Of a DNA stretch of 64,000 bases, positions 8,521-16,854 are shown piece by piece. The DNA is from Lachnospiraceae bacterium (GTDB lineage Bacteria; Bacillota; Clostridia; Lachnospirales; Lachnospiraceae), in assembly GCA_017441295.1 (NCBI GenBank), contig JAFRYA010000004.1, positions 62,001 through 126,000 of the forward strand. The letters run 5' to 3'. The translations under genes were made by a program, and so were the position numbers. Numbering within the stretch: the stretch's first letter is position 1; each line of letters begins with the position of its first letter. Under the pieces are notes generated by a model. The model did no database searches. It was not told the origin of the DNA and worked only from the letters and a program-made list of their open reading frames with translations.

Positions 8521-9462
8521 TTACATTGTGTCTATTAAATTTTTGAAATAAATTCGTGCCAATCTGATCTGATTCTCGATGTAGTCATTATATCCCAATA
8601 CTTTGCCATCGTGGAACGGCATGTGGCAGAACTCGAAGTTGATATATCCGTCGTAGCCGATTTCCTTGAGTGTCTTAATGAACATCGGATAGTTGGTCAG
8701 TACAGGCTGCTCATGATTATCAAATGAAATCATTTCAACTGAGCCGTCAGGATTCTCCTTGAACTCCGCATTTGCGTGTGAAAGAACCTGCAGATCGCCT
8801 ACAGCCCTGGTAGCTCTCTGAATATACTCATCAGACTGAACCTTCTCATTCCAGCCGAGGCACGGAGCATCCAGGCAGCACTTGAAGTTAGGTGAATCAA
8901 CCAGTCTTACGAACTCCAGCATGTCTTCATAGGTCTCGATGACAGGCTCATGGTTCTGAAGCGCCAGGATAACGCCTGCCTCCTCAGCCCATTTAGCACA
9001 CTCCTTGAAGCATGCGAGTATCTGCTGGAACTGCTGGTATTTCGGGAATCCCAGATAGTTTGGAACGCGTGTGCGCTCGTATGTGGCAATGCCGTCTACC
9101 TTGACAATGCCTCTCCATGCAGCGAATAATCTCAGAACCGGTGCTCCGAGTTCCTTGGCGACACGGATCTGCTCCTTGACCATGAGCAGCTCATTCTCTA
9201 CCGTCTCAGGAATCGGATAAGCAAAGTTGTTGTTCGCTGACAGAGCGCAGATCGGCATGCCCTGCTTCTCTGCGTAAGCTTTGATTTCAGCGCAGCGTTT
9301 GGAATCCAGATCGATAGGTGAGCCATGCGGCCTCTTCAGGTCGATCTCCACGCCTTCGTAGCCGTACTTCTTGGCTGTATCGATGAATTCCTCAACTGTC
9401 AGTGCCGGACGATCGTTAAACCATGTGCCCGAACATGAAATCGAATACAATCCCACTTTCAT
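8521..9462 (-). CDS. Sugar phosphate isomerase/epimerase-like TIM barrel protein
   Basis: 313 residues of the xylose-isomerase-like TIM-barrel superfamily (AP endonuclease family 2 fold). Supporting strands are YGYEGVEIDLKRP, PVLRLFAAW, VILALQNHEP, NFKCCLDAP and GYINFEFCHMPF, with Glu, Asp and His at strand ends where the divalent metal normally binds. Such proteins isomerise or epimerise sugars or inositol derivatives; the substrate cannot be named. It is a single-gene unit with its own promoter (9496-9524), divergent from typA. Confidence 0.85.
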   Translation of the reverse strand: MKVGLYSISCSGTWFNDRPALTVEEFIDTAKKYGYEGVEIDLKRPHGSPIDLDSKRCAEIKAYAEKQGMPICALSANNNFAYPIPETVENELLMVKEQIRVAKELGAPVLRLFAAWRGIVKVDGIATYERTRVPNYLGFPKYQQFQQILACFKECAKWAEEAGVILALQNHEPVIETYEDMLEFVRLVDSPNFKCCLDAPCLGWNEKVQSDEYIQRATRAVGDLQVLSHANAEFKENPDGSVEMISFDNHEQPVLTNYPMFIKTLKEIGYDGYINFEFCHMPFHDGKVLGYNDYIENQIRLARIYFKNLIDTM

Positions 9463-9495
9463 ATGTCTTACCCCCTTAATGAAATTGTTAGTTTT

Positions 9496-9524
9496 ATTAT
9501 ATAATACGCCTATTATTCTTTCAA
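9496..9524 (-). promoter_or_regulatory. Predicted promoter of the TIM-barrel gene
   Basis: Minus strand: -35 TTGAAA (9519-9524), 17-nt spacer, -10 TATAAT (9496-9501). It lies back to back with the typA promoter. Confidence 0.8.
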
Positions 9525-9532
9525 TTCTTTAG

Positions 9533-9561
9533 TTTACAAGTGCTATTAAAAGTGCTAATAT
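9533..9561 (+). promoter_or_regulatory. Predicted promoter of typA
   Basis: -35 TTTACA (9533-9538), 17-nt spacer, -10 TAATAT (9556-9561), about 40 nt before the typA start codon. Confidence 0.75.
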
Positions 9562-9601
9562 TTTTCAGTTGTGTATTAAAAGGATAATAATAGAGGTTTT
9601 T

Positions 9602-11425
9602 ATGAATATCAAACAGGAAAACACAAGAAATATAGCGATCATTGCCCACGTTGACCACGGCAAGACAACCCTGGTCGATGCCATGCTGGCTCAGAGTGGC
9701 GTATTCCGCGCAGGCCAGGAGGTTCAGGAGCGTGTAATGGACTCCAATGACCTTGAGCGTGAGAGGGGCATTACCATTCTTTCCAAGAATACAGCCATTG
9801 AATACAATGGTGTGAAGATCAATATCGTAGACACACCGGGCCATGCTGATTTCGGCGGCGAGGTTGAGCGTGTACTCAAGATGGTCAACGGAGTTATCCT
9901 TCTGGTTGACGCTTTCGAAGGCACCATGCCACAGACCAAGTTCGTTTTGAGGAAGGCTCTCGACCTGGATCTGGATGTCATCGTCTGCATCAACAAGATT
10001 GACAGACCTGAGGCACGTCCTGAAGTTGTTATCGACGAAGTGCTCGAGCTCATGATGGACCTGGACGCTTCAGACAAGCAGCTGGACTGCCCTATCGTTT
10101 TCGCGTCAGCCAAACATGGCTATGCGATGAAGGATCTGAATGATGAGAAGAAAGACCTTAAGCCTCTCTTCGATACCATTCTCGAGCACATCCCTGCACC
10201 TGAAGGCGACCCTGACGCAGGCACCCAGATAATGATCTCAACCATTGATTACAATGATTATGTCGGACGTATCGGCGTAGGCAAGGTTGACAATGGCCAC
10301 ATCGCTGTAGGCCAGGAACTCGTCCGCCTCAATGCGAACGATCCTTCCACAATGGAAAAAGTCAAGATCACTAAGCTGTACGAGTTCAATGGTCTGGATA
10401 AAGTAGACGTTAAGGAAGCAGGCGTAGGTCATATCGTGGCACTGTCAGGCATAGCTGATCTGCAGATCGGTGATACCATATGCGAACCTGGCATGAGCGC
10501 CATTCCGTTCCAGAAGATTTCTGAGCCAACCATTTCAATGAACTTCATTGTCAATGACAGCCCTCTGGCCGGACAGGAAGGCAAATGGTGCACATCCCGC
10601 CAGATTCGCGAGCGTCTCTACAGAGAGCTCAACACAGACGTTTCCCTCAGAGTTGAGGATACTGATAACACGGATACATTCAAGGTATCCGGCCGTGGCG
10701 AACTCCATCTGTCAGTACTGATTGAGAATATGCGCCGTGAAGGCTACGAGTTCGCTGTTTCCAAGGCTGAGGTTATTTACAAGACTGACAGCAACGGCAA
10801 GAAGTTAGAGCCAATGGAGCAGGCTGTTGTAGATGTTCCTGAGGAATATACCGGTACAATCATCAGTATGCTTTCAGAGCGCAAGGGCAACCTGCTCAAT
10901 ATGACCACGCTGTCCGACGGTTCCACCCGTCTGGAGTTCTCAATTCCTGCCAGAGGCCTCATCGGCTTCCACGGCAAGTTCCTGACCTCCACCAAGGGTA
11001 CCGGCATCATCAACACCATTTTCGACGGCTACGCGCCATACTGCGGAGATATTGCATACAGAAATCAGGGCTCCCTGATCGCCTATGAATCAGGCGAAGC
11101 TGTTACCTACGGTCTTTTCGCTGCACAGGAGAGAGGCGCGCTCTTCATCAATCCGGGCGAGAAAGTTTACGCAGGCATGGTAGTAGGTGAGAACGCCAAG
11201 ACCGATGACATTGAGGTCAACGTCTGCAAGACCAAACATCTGACCAACACCCGTTCTTCCTCAGCTGATGAAGCACTCAAGCTGACACCGCCACGTATCC
11301 TGAGCCTGGAGCAGGCTCTGGAGTTCATCGACACCGATGAGCTGCTGGAGGTCACACCACAGAACCTCAGGATCAGAAAGAGAATCCTCGATTCAAGACT
11401 CAGAAAGAGATCAAATCTGAAATAA
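9602..11425 (+). CDS. typA: Ribosome-associated translational GTPase TypA/BipA
   Basis: 607-residue translation-factor GTPase that acts on the ribosome in 50S assembly and stress or cold adaptation. GTPase motifs are AHVDHGKTTL (residues 15-24), DTPGHADF and NKID; EF-G-like domains and the TypA-specific C-terminal domain (ending in a basic RKRILDSRLRKR segment) follow. The frame is open 11 codons upstream, but the ATG at 9602 begins the conserved N-terminus and follows an AGAGG ribosome site. It is monocistronic, closed by a strong terminator. Confidence 0.97.
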   Translation: MNIKQENTRNIAIIAHVDHGKTTLVDAMLAQSGVFRAGQEVQERVMDSNDLERERGITILSKNTAIEYNGVKINIVDTPGHADFGGEVERVLKMVNGVILLVDAFEGTMPQTKFVLRKALDLDLDVIVCINKIDRPEARPEVVIDEVLELMMDLDASDKQLDCPIVFASAKHGYAMKDLNDEKKDLKPLFDTILEHIPAPEGDPDAGTQIMISTIDYNDYVGRIGVGKVDNGHIAVGQELVRLNANDPSTMEKVKITKLYEFNGLDKVDVKEAGVGHIVALSGIADLQIGDTICEPGMSAIPFQKISEPTISMNFIVNDSPLAGQEGKWCTSRQIRERLYRELNTDVSLRVEDTDNTDTFKVSGRGELHLSVLIENMRREGYEFAVSKAEVIYKTDSNGKKLEPMEQAVVDVPEEYTGTIISMLSERKGNLLNMTTLSDGSTRLEFSIPARGLIGFHGKFLTSTKGTGIINTIFDGYAPYCGDIAYRNQGSLIAYESGEAVTYGLFAAQERGALFINPGEKVYAGMVVGENAKTDDIEVNVCKTKHLTNTRSSSADEALKLTPPRILSLEQALEFIDTDELLEVTPQNLRIRKRILDSRLRKRSNLK

Positions 11426-11430
11426 AAATT

Positions 11431-11460
11431 AGAGCTGTCACTACTGTGACAGCTCTTTTT
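11431..11460. terminator. Bidirectional terminator between typA and a MATE gene
   Basis: AGAGCTGTCAC-TACT-GTGACAGCTCT (11431-11456) has a T-run after it on the plus strand and an A-rich stretch before it. It ends typA; the 3' end of the convergent MATE gene (stop at 11441) lies inside the stem. Confidence 0.92.
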
Positions 11461-12820
11461 TATCAAATCCATTTACCCAATTTGACTTCAGGAAATATAT
11501 CAGGAATATTATTGACGTTATGCTCCATGTAACCGGATATGCAGTGTAAACATATCTTATCTCACCCAGCGTGTGCATGATCACCAGGATGTATCCGATT
11601 CTGAATGCGCACCATATGCCCAGCTGAACGAACATCGGGACAAATGCCTTTCCGGCGCCTCTGCAAACAGCGGCAACCGTATGCGAGAATGCCAGCATAC
11701 AGTAGAACAGCGCTTCCGTTCGGGCTTGCGTAACGCCCATTGCGACGACTTCAGGCGTCGGGTCAAATAGCGCTATCAAAAACGGCGCAAGGAAATAGAA
11801 AATGAGGCCAATAATCTCTGCCATTACCACGGCTGTGATTATTCCGAATGTCGATCCCTTTTTCGCGCGGTCTTTTAAGCCTGCGCCGAGGTTCTGCCCA
11901 ACAAATGTTGTGATGGCCAGTGTGAAGCTCATGATCGGCAAGAATGCGAATCCTTCAATCTTGCTATATGTTCCGAATGCGGCCATTGCCTGATATCCGA
12001 ATGTATTTATCTGGGTCTGTACCATTACATTCGCAAATGCAATAACCGAGTTTGATACACCTGAAGGAATGCCGTATTTGATGATCAGCTTCAGCATTTC
12101 CATGTCTATCCTGATTTTCTTGATCTCCAGCGTGTAAACATGGCCCTTCTGCATCAGATGAACCAGGCAGAGTATGCAGCTGACACCCTGTGAGATAACG
12201 GTCGCTACCGCGGCTGACCATACTCCCCAATGGAATACGCCTACGAACAGTGTGTCCAGTCCAATGTTAAAGAGTGAGGAAAAAATCAGGTAATAAAGCG
12301 GTCTCTTGCTGTCTCCTACTGAATTCAGTACACCTTTCAGGATATTGTACATCATGTTTGTGATGATGCCCCAGAAGTAATACCTGAAATACTGAACAGC
12401 CAAAGGCATAACCTCTTCTGTTGTATTCATCCACCTCAGGAATGTCGGTGTGAAGATAACGCCGATGACCGTCAGGATAACGCTGCTGATAAGGCCAATA
12501 GCCACCTTGGTATGAATGGCTTTTGAAACCTTTTCATTGTCGCCTGCTCCGAAGAACCTGGATATGGCAACGCCTGCGCCCATCGCGAAACCGATAAACA
12601 GACTGGTTATAAGGAAAATAAGCGTTCCGGAAGAACTGACTGCAGCCAGCGCGCCTGTGCCCAGGAATTTACCGACTATATAAGTATCGGCTGTATTATA
12701 TAATTGTTGAAAAACCTGACTTAAGAGAACCGGCAGGGCAAACCGGATTATCATCTTGTACGGATTGCCTTCAGTCATGTTCAGGACGCCGCGCGGCCCT
12801 CTCTTAACTGTTTCAGTCAT
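11441..12820 (-). CDS. MATE family efflux transporter (2 of 3)
   Basis: 459-residue membrane antiporter with the NorM/DinF-like start IIRFALPVLLSQVFQQLYN near residue 24 and the DTYIVGKFLGTGALAAV motif, both typical of MATE exporters. Twelve membrane segments are expected. The ATG follows an AGAGAGA ribosome site. Its 3' end is embedded in the typA terminator hairpin, an unusually tight convergent arrangement. The substrate is unknown. Sequence differs clearly from the other two MATE proteins here, so they are not recent duplicates. Confidence 0.9.
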   Translation of the reverse strand: MTETVKRGPRGVLNMTEGNPYKMIIRFALPVLLSQVFQQLYNTADTYIVGKFLGTGALAAVSSSGTLIFLITSLFIGFAMGAGVAISRFFGAGDNEKVSKAIHTKVAIGLISSVILTVIGVIFTPTFLRWMNTTEEVMPLAVQYFRYYFWGIITNMMYNILKGVLNSVGDSKRPLYYLIFSSLFNIGLDTLFVGVFHWGVWSAAVATVISQGVSCILCLVHLMQKGHVYTLEIKKIRIDMEMLKLIIKYGIPSGVSNSVIAFANVMVQTQINTFGYQAMAAFGTYSKIEGFAFLPIMSFTLAITTFVGQNLGAGLKDRAKKGSTFGIITAVVMAEIIGLIFYFLAPFLIALFDPTPEVVAMGVTQARTEALFYCMLAFSHTVAAVCRGAGKAFVPMFVQLGIWCAFRIGYILVIMHTLGEIRYVYTAYPVTWSITSIIFLIYFLKSNWVNGFDKKELSQ

Positions 12821-12848
12821 TAATATTCTCTCTCTTTACAAAAATAAA

Positions 12849-12878
12849 TCGGGCATCTACACGAAAGCAGATGCCCGA
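12849..12878 (-). terminator. Terminator after the M18 aminopeptidase gene
   Basis: A 10-bp stem, TCGGGCATCT/AGATGCCCGA (12849-12858 with 12869-12878), is followed on the minus strand by a T-rich tail. Confidence 0.85.
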
Positions 12879-12891
12879 AGAATTACTTGTT

Positions 12892-14286
12892 TCAAGCCTG
12901 CTCAAATACTGTTCTCATACACTTGTAAGTCATATAGCAGTCAAATTTTGCTACAGTCTCATAAGGAGCATGCATGCTAAGTACCGGTACGCCTGCGTCA
13001 ATGGTGTCGATGTTCCTGTTAGCGAGGTCCAGAGCTACGGTACCGCCGCCGCCCTGCTCGTTCTTGCCCATCTGGGTCATCTGCCAAACAACTCCGTTGT
13101 CATTCATGAGCTTGCGGAGCTTGCCGACAACTTCTGCTGAAGCGTCAGATGCGCCTGACTTGCCGCCGTGTCCGGTATACTTACAGAACGCTACGCCGTG
13201 GTTGATCTTGGAATCGTTGCGAACCTCGAATACCTCTGCGTAGTTCGGGTCATAAGCTGCTGTAACGTCAGCGCTTACGCAGAATGAATTAGCAAAGCAG
13301 TCTCTGATGTCAACACCCTGGCCTTTGCACAGGTCGCCGATGAACCACTCAAATGCTTCTGAGATCATGCCGGATACGCCTACTGAACCGATTTCTTCTT
13401 TGTCAGCGAAGATGCATACGCCGGTCTTCTTGAGATTCTTGGCATCAAAGAGGCCTGCGAGCTCTGCATATGCGCATACTCTGTCATCGTGGCCGTAAGC
13501 TGCGATAAGGCTTCTGTCGAGACCGATATCACGTGCCTTGCCTGCAGGTACAACTTCCAGCTCTGAAGAGATGAAGTCTTCCTCTACCAGACCATATTTT
13601 TCATTTAATAATTTAAGGATTCCGAGTTTAACTCTGTCGGATTCTTCTTTATCGCCTACCGGACGTGAGCCCATGACAACATTCAAAATCTCAGATGGAA
13701 CCGCCTTGTTAAGAGGCTGGTCATCTGTTCCCTTATGAAGGTGCGGCAGAAGGTCTTCGATAATGAACTGTGGATCGCCTTCGTCTCCTCCAATGTTTAC
13801 GTTAACAGAGCTGCCGTCAGCCAGTACTACAACACCGTGGATTTCCAGAGGAATGGTGAGCCACTGGTACTTTCTGATGCCGCCGTAATGATGTGTCTTA
13901 AAGTATGCGATCTCGCCGTCTTCATAAAGCGGTGATGGCTTGAGATCCAGTCTCGGAGCATCTGTATGAGCAGCTGTCAGGTTGATGCCCTTGTCCAGCT
14001 TGTCCTTGCCCATGACTGCGAGCATGATGGCCTTGCCGCGGTTATTGAAATAAACCTTGTCACCGGCTTTCAGTTTCATACCTGCCTTGTATGCCTTGAA
14101 GCCTCTCTCCTCTGCGAGTTTAATGCAGTAATCAACGCACAGACGCTCGGTCTTGCCATGATTTAAGAAGTCCTTGTAGGCTTCGCAGTATTCATTCATT
14201 GCCTTTTCTTCCTTAGCTGACAGCTTGTCATAGCCGTTACCAGGATTGTAGAAAAGTTTCTCTTTCAGATCGTTTTTCTTTGCCAT
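12892..14286 (-). CDS. M18 family metallo-aminopeptidase
   Basis: 464-residue cytoplasmic zinc aminopeptidase of family M18, which removes N-terminal residues (often acidic) from peptides. Metal and catalytic signatures are AAHTDAPRLDLKP near residue 105, DKEEIGSVGVSGM in the middle and CKYTGHGGKSGASDAS with a late YETVAKFDCY near the end. An AAGGG ribosome site precedes the ATG. It lies downstream of the opp genes in the same direction, so it probably degrades imported oligopeptides. Confidence 0.92.
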   Translation of the reverse strand: MAKKNDLKEKLFYNPGNGYDKLSAKEEKAMNEYCEAYKDFLNHGKTERLCVDYCIKLAEERGFKAYKAGMKLKAGDKVYFNNRGKAIMLAVMGKDKLDKGINLTAAHTDAPRLDLKPSPLYEDGEIAYFKTHHYGGIRKYQWLTIPLEIHGVVVLADGSSVNVNIGGDEGDPQFIIEDLLPHLHKGTDDQPLNKAVPSEILNVVMGSRPVGDKEESDRVKLGILKLLNEKYGLVEEDFISSELEVVPAGKARDIGLDRSLIAAYGHDDRVCAYAELAGLFDAKNLKKTGVCIFADKEEIGSVGVSGMISEAFEWFIGDLCKGQGVDIRDCFANSFCVSADVTAAYDPNYAEVFEVRNDSKINHGVAFCKYTGHGGKSGASDASAEVVGKLRKLMNDNGVVWQMTQMGKNEQGGGGTVALDLANRNIDTIDAGVPVLSMHAPYETVAKFDCYMTYKCMRTVFEQA

Positions 14287-14306
14287 TTTATTAATTCCCT
14301 TCGATA

Positions 14307-14591
14307 TTATAACGTTCCGTTTAATTTGCCGATGAGCAGGATGATCAGGATAACCAGGCCCATGCCGGCTATAAGGACGCCCGCGACAATAAGCCCTGCC
14401 ATCAGCGCTCCTCTGACTGCAGAACCGCGCACCGACCTCATCACCTCATCATCTTCATTATTGATCTTCGGCTCTTCTTTATCTTTAGTTAATTTCTCAG
14501 GTCTGTGTAAATGCGGAAAAAGGAGCGGTCTGCGCTCCAATTCCGACATGTCGGCCAATACACGGCCGTCATCATTTTCATTTTTTTTCAT
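14307..14591 (-). CDS. Small single-pass membrane protein
   Basis: 94 residues: a charged N-terminal half with many Glu, Asp and Lys, then one hydrophobic segment at about 65-90 (GALMAGLIVAGVLIAGMGLV). The tail-anchor-like topology would leave the soluble part in the cytoplasm. It is placed between oppF and the M18 peptidase with 11 nt after oppF. The ribosome site is weak, suggesting coupling to oppF translation. Function is unknown. Confidence 0.65.
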   Translation of the reverse strand: MKKNENDDGRVLADMSELERRPLLFPHLHRPEKLTKDKEEPKINNEDDEVMRSVRGSAVRGALMAGLIVAGVLIAGMGLVILIILLIGKLNGTL

Positions 14592-14602
14592 AATAGATCA
14601 AA

Positions 14603-15691
14603 TTATTCCGCTGCCGGAGCTTCTGCTGCAGGAGCTTCAGCTGCAGGCTTTTCAGAAACATCTTTTACATCATCATAAAGATGACATACAACGAAATGTC
14701 CTGGTTCGATTTCCTTCTGAACAGGAACCTCTTCCTTGCAGATACCCATGCAGTTCTTGCATCTGGTATGGAACTTGCATCCTGATGGTGGATTTGCAGG
14801 TGAAGGAATGGATCCTTCCAGAACTATTCTGTTCATCTTGACTGTTGGGTCAGGAACAGGAATAGCTGAAAACAGTGCCTTTGTATATGGATGCAGAGGA
14901 TTGTCGAAGATATCCTCTTTCTTGCCGTATTCTACCAGGCTGCCCAGGTACATAACACCAACTGTATCTGAAATATGCTCAACAACTGACAGGTCGTGTG
15001 AGATAAACAGATATGAGAAGCCGAAGTTCTCCTGCAGTTCATTAAGCAGGTTGATGATCTATGCCTGAATGGAAACGTCCAGAGCTGATACAGGCTCGTC
15101 GCAAACGATGAATTCAGGTTTGAGTGCCAGAGCACGGGCAATACAGATACGCTGTCTCTGTCCGCCTGAGAACTCGTGCGGATAACGATCCTTGTGGAAT
15201 GGCTGCAGTCCGCAGTTATCCATTACTTCATCAATGTAATCGTTATATTCAGCCTTTGATACCAGGCCGTGCTGTCTAACTGCCTCACCGATAATTTCGC
15301 CTACCGGCATTCTCGGCTGCAGTGATGAGAACGGATCCTGGAAAATGATCTGCATCTTGGTACGGTGCTCGCGGAGTTCCTTTGCATTGAGGTCAAATAC
15401 TTCCTTGCCCTCGAAGAGAACCTGACCGGCGGTCTTGTCCGGATAGAGTCTCAGGATAGTTCTGCCGACTGTAGTCTTGCCGCAGCCCGATTCGCCTACC
15501 AGACCCATTGTGGTTCCTCTTTCAAGGTTAAATGTTACGCCATCAACTGCCTTAACATATCCGACAGTCTTGGAAACAACACCGCCCTTAATAGGGAAAT
15601 ACTTCTTTAAATCATTTACCTGAAGGATGTACTTTGGATCAGGCTCAGTGATCGGAACAAAATTCGGACTATCAAAATTTTCTTTAGCCAT
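14603..15691 (-). pseudogene. oppF: Oligopeptide ABC transporter ATPase OppF, interrupted by an in-frame TAG
   Basis: The frame reads as a complete OppF of about 362 residues except for one TAG codon at 15059-15061. Before it are Walker A (GLVGESGCGKTTVGR), the signature SGGQRQRICIARAL and Walker B (FIVCDEPVSALD). The stop replaces the Gln that follows ALDVSIQA; the paralogue OppD has ALDVTIQAQ here, so a single CAG to TAG change explains it. After the stop the same frame continues through the H-loop (FISHDLSVVEH), the OppF-type cysteine region (CKFHTRCKNCMGIC) and an Ala-Pro-Glu repeat tail. Readthrough, true loss of function or a sequencing error are all possible; TAG ends oppB and oppC nearby, so it is a normal stop here. 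Confidence 0.85.
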
Positions 15692-15693
15692 GA

Positions 15694-16842
15694 TTATTCA
15701 TCCTCCTTCTTGTCATAATAGCGATAGCATGTAACTGTATGTGTCGGTGAGATATGTACCTCGTGAGGATATTCGCCGTCACAACCTTCAACACACATCT
15801 CGCAGCGGTCTTTGAAGTAGCAGTAGTTAGGCATATTTACAGGATTCGGAACCTTGCCCGGAATGGAGTAAAGTGTCTCTACATGCTTACCAACGATAGG
15901 CTTGCTGGCCATCAGACCGATTGTATAAGGATGAGCAGGATGAGCGAAGATTTCTTCTGCTGTTCCTTTCTCAACAATTCTGCCTGCGTACATTACAACT
16001 ACATAGTCTGCCATCTCAGCGATAACACCCAGGTCGTGTGTAATGAACATGATAGAAGAATTGATCTTGTCCTTTAAGTTACGCAGAAGGTCGAGCACCT
16101 GTGCCTGAATGGTAACGTCCAGAGCAGTGGTCGGCTCATCTGCGATGATAAGTCTTGGGTTGCAGGCAAGAGCCATAGCGATCATGATACGCTGTCTCAT
16201 ACCGCCTGACAGCTCGTGAGGATACATCTTAGCAACGCCCTCACTGTTAGCAATACCTACCATTTCGATGATCTCAATGATACGTGCGCTGATCTGCTCG
16301 TCGGTCTTTTTGTCATCGTTATGAAGCTCTAATACTTCCCTCAGCTGATCACCGATCCTGAATACAGGATTCAGTGATGTCATAGGCTCCTGGAAGATCA
16401 TTGAGATATAGTTTCCGCGGAGTTTCTGCATAGCAACGTCTGGAGTCTTGGTAAGGTCATAAGCCTTGCCATCGCCCATATTCAGACGGATTTCTCCTTC
16501 AACAACCTGTCCCTGCGGTCTCTGCAGCAGTCTCATGATTGAAAGTGAAGTAACTGACTTACCACATCCGGACTCGCCTACGACACCTACAGTCTTGCCG
16601 ATAGGAACTTCAAATGAAATACCGTCTACGGCTTTAACTGTTCCTACATCAGTAAAGAAATGTGTATGGAGATTCTCAATCTCTATGGAATTAGCTTCGT
16701 CATGCATCGTTGTAAGATACTCTGACTCGTCTGCTTTTCTTTTGTTTCTCTTCTCGAGTTTGTTAGTAATCTTTCTGTTTTCTCTGGAGATCCTGCGGGA
16801 CTCGGCCGCTGACAGGTATCCATCGTCTCTCTTCTTAGCCAT
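15694..16842 (-). CDS. oppD: Oligopeptide ABC transporter ATPase OppD
   Basis: 382-residue ATPase that powers peptide import with OppF. Walker A is GVVGESGCGKSVTSLS, the signature is LSGGMRQRIMIAMAL, Walker B is LIIADEPTTALD and the H-loop is MFITHDLGVIAEMADYV. The C-terminal CYFKDRCEMCVEGC segment resembles the cysteine motif that holds a 4Fe-4S cluster in some Opp/Dpp ATPases. An N-terminal basic extension of about 50 residues (rich in Arg and Lys) is unusual. It is tightly packed with oppF (2 nt) and oppC (12 nt). Confidence 0.95.
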   Translation of the reverse strand: MAKKRDDGYLSAAESRRISRENRKITNKLEKRNKRKADESEYLTTMHDEANSIEIENLHTHFFTDVGTVKAVDGISFEVPIGKTVGVVGESGCGKSVTSLSIMRLLQRPQGQVVEGEIRLNMGDGKAYDLTKTPDVAMQKLRGNYISMIFQEPMTSLNPVFRIGDQLREVLELHNDDKKTDEQISARIIEIIEMVGIANSEGVAKMYPHELSGGMRQRIMIAMALACNPRLIIADEPTTALDVTIQAQVLDLLRNLKDKINSSIMFITHDLGVIAEMADYVVVMYAGRIVEKGTAEEIFAHPAHPYTIGLMASKPIVGKHVETLYSIPGKVPNPVNMPNYCYFKDRCEMCVEGCDGEYPHEVHISPTHTVTCYRYYDKKEDE

Positions 16843-16854
16843 TTCAAGTCCCTC

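Noticed and set aside
9521..9844. 107-residue minus-strand ORF over the typA start
   Set aside because: Overlaps the typA promoter and 5' coding region; no ribosome site or recognisable domain.
15059..15061. TAG recoded as glutamine
   Set aside because: oppB (18414-18416) and oppC (16855-16857) end with TAG as ordinary stops, so no genome-wide recoding is needed.
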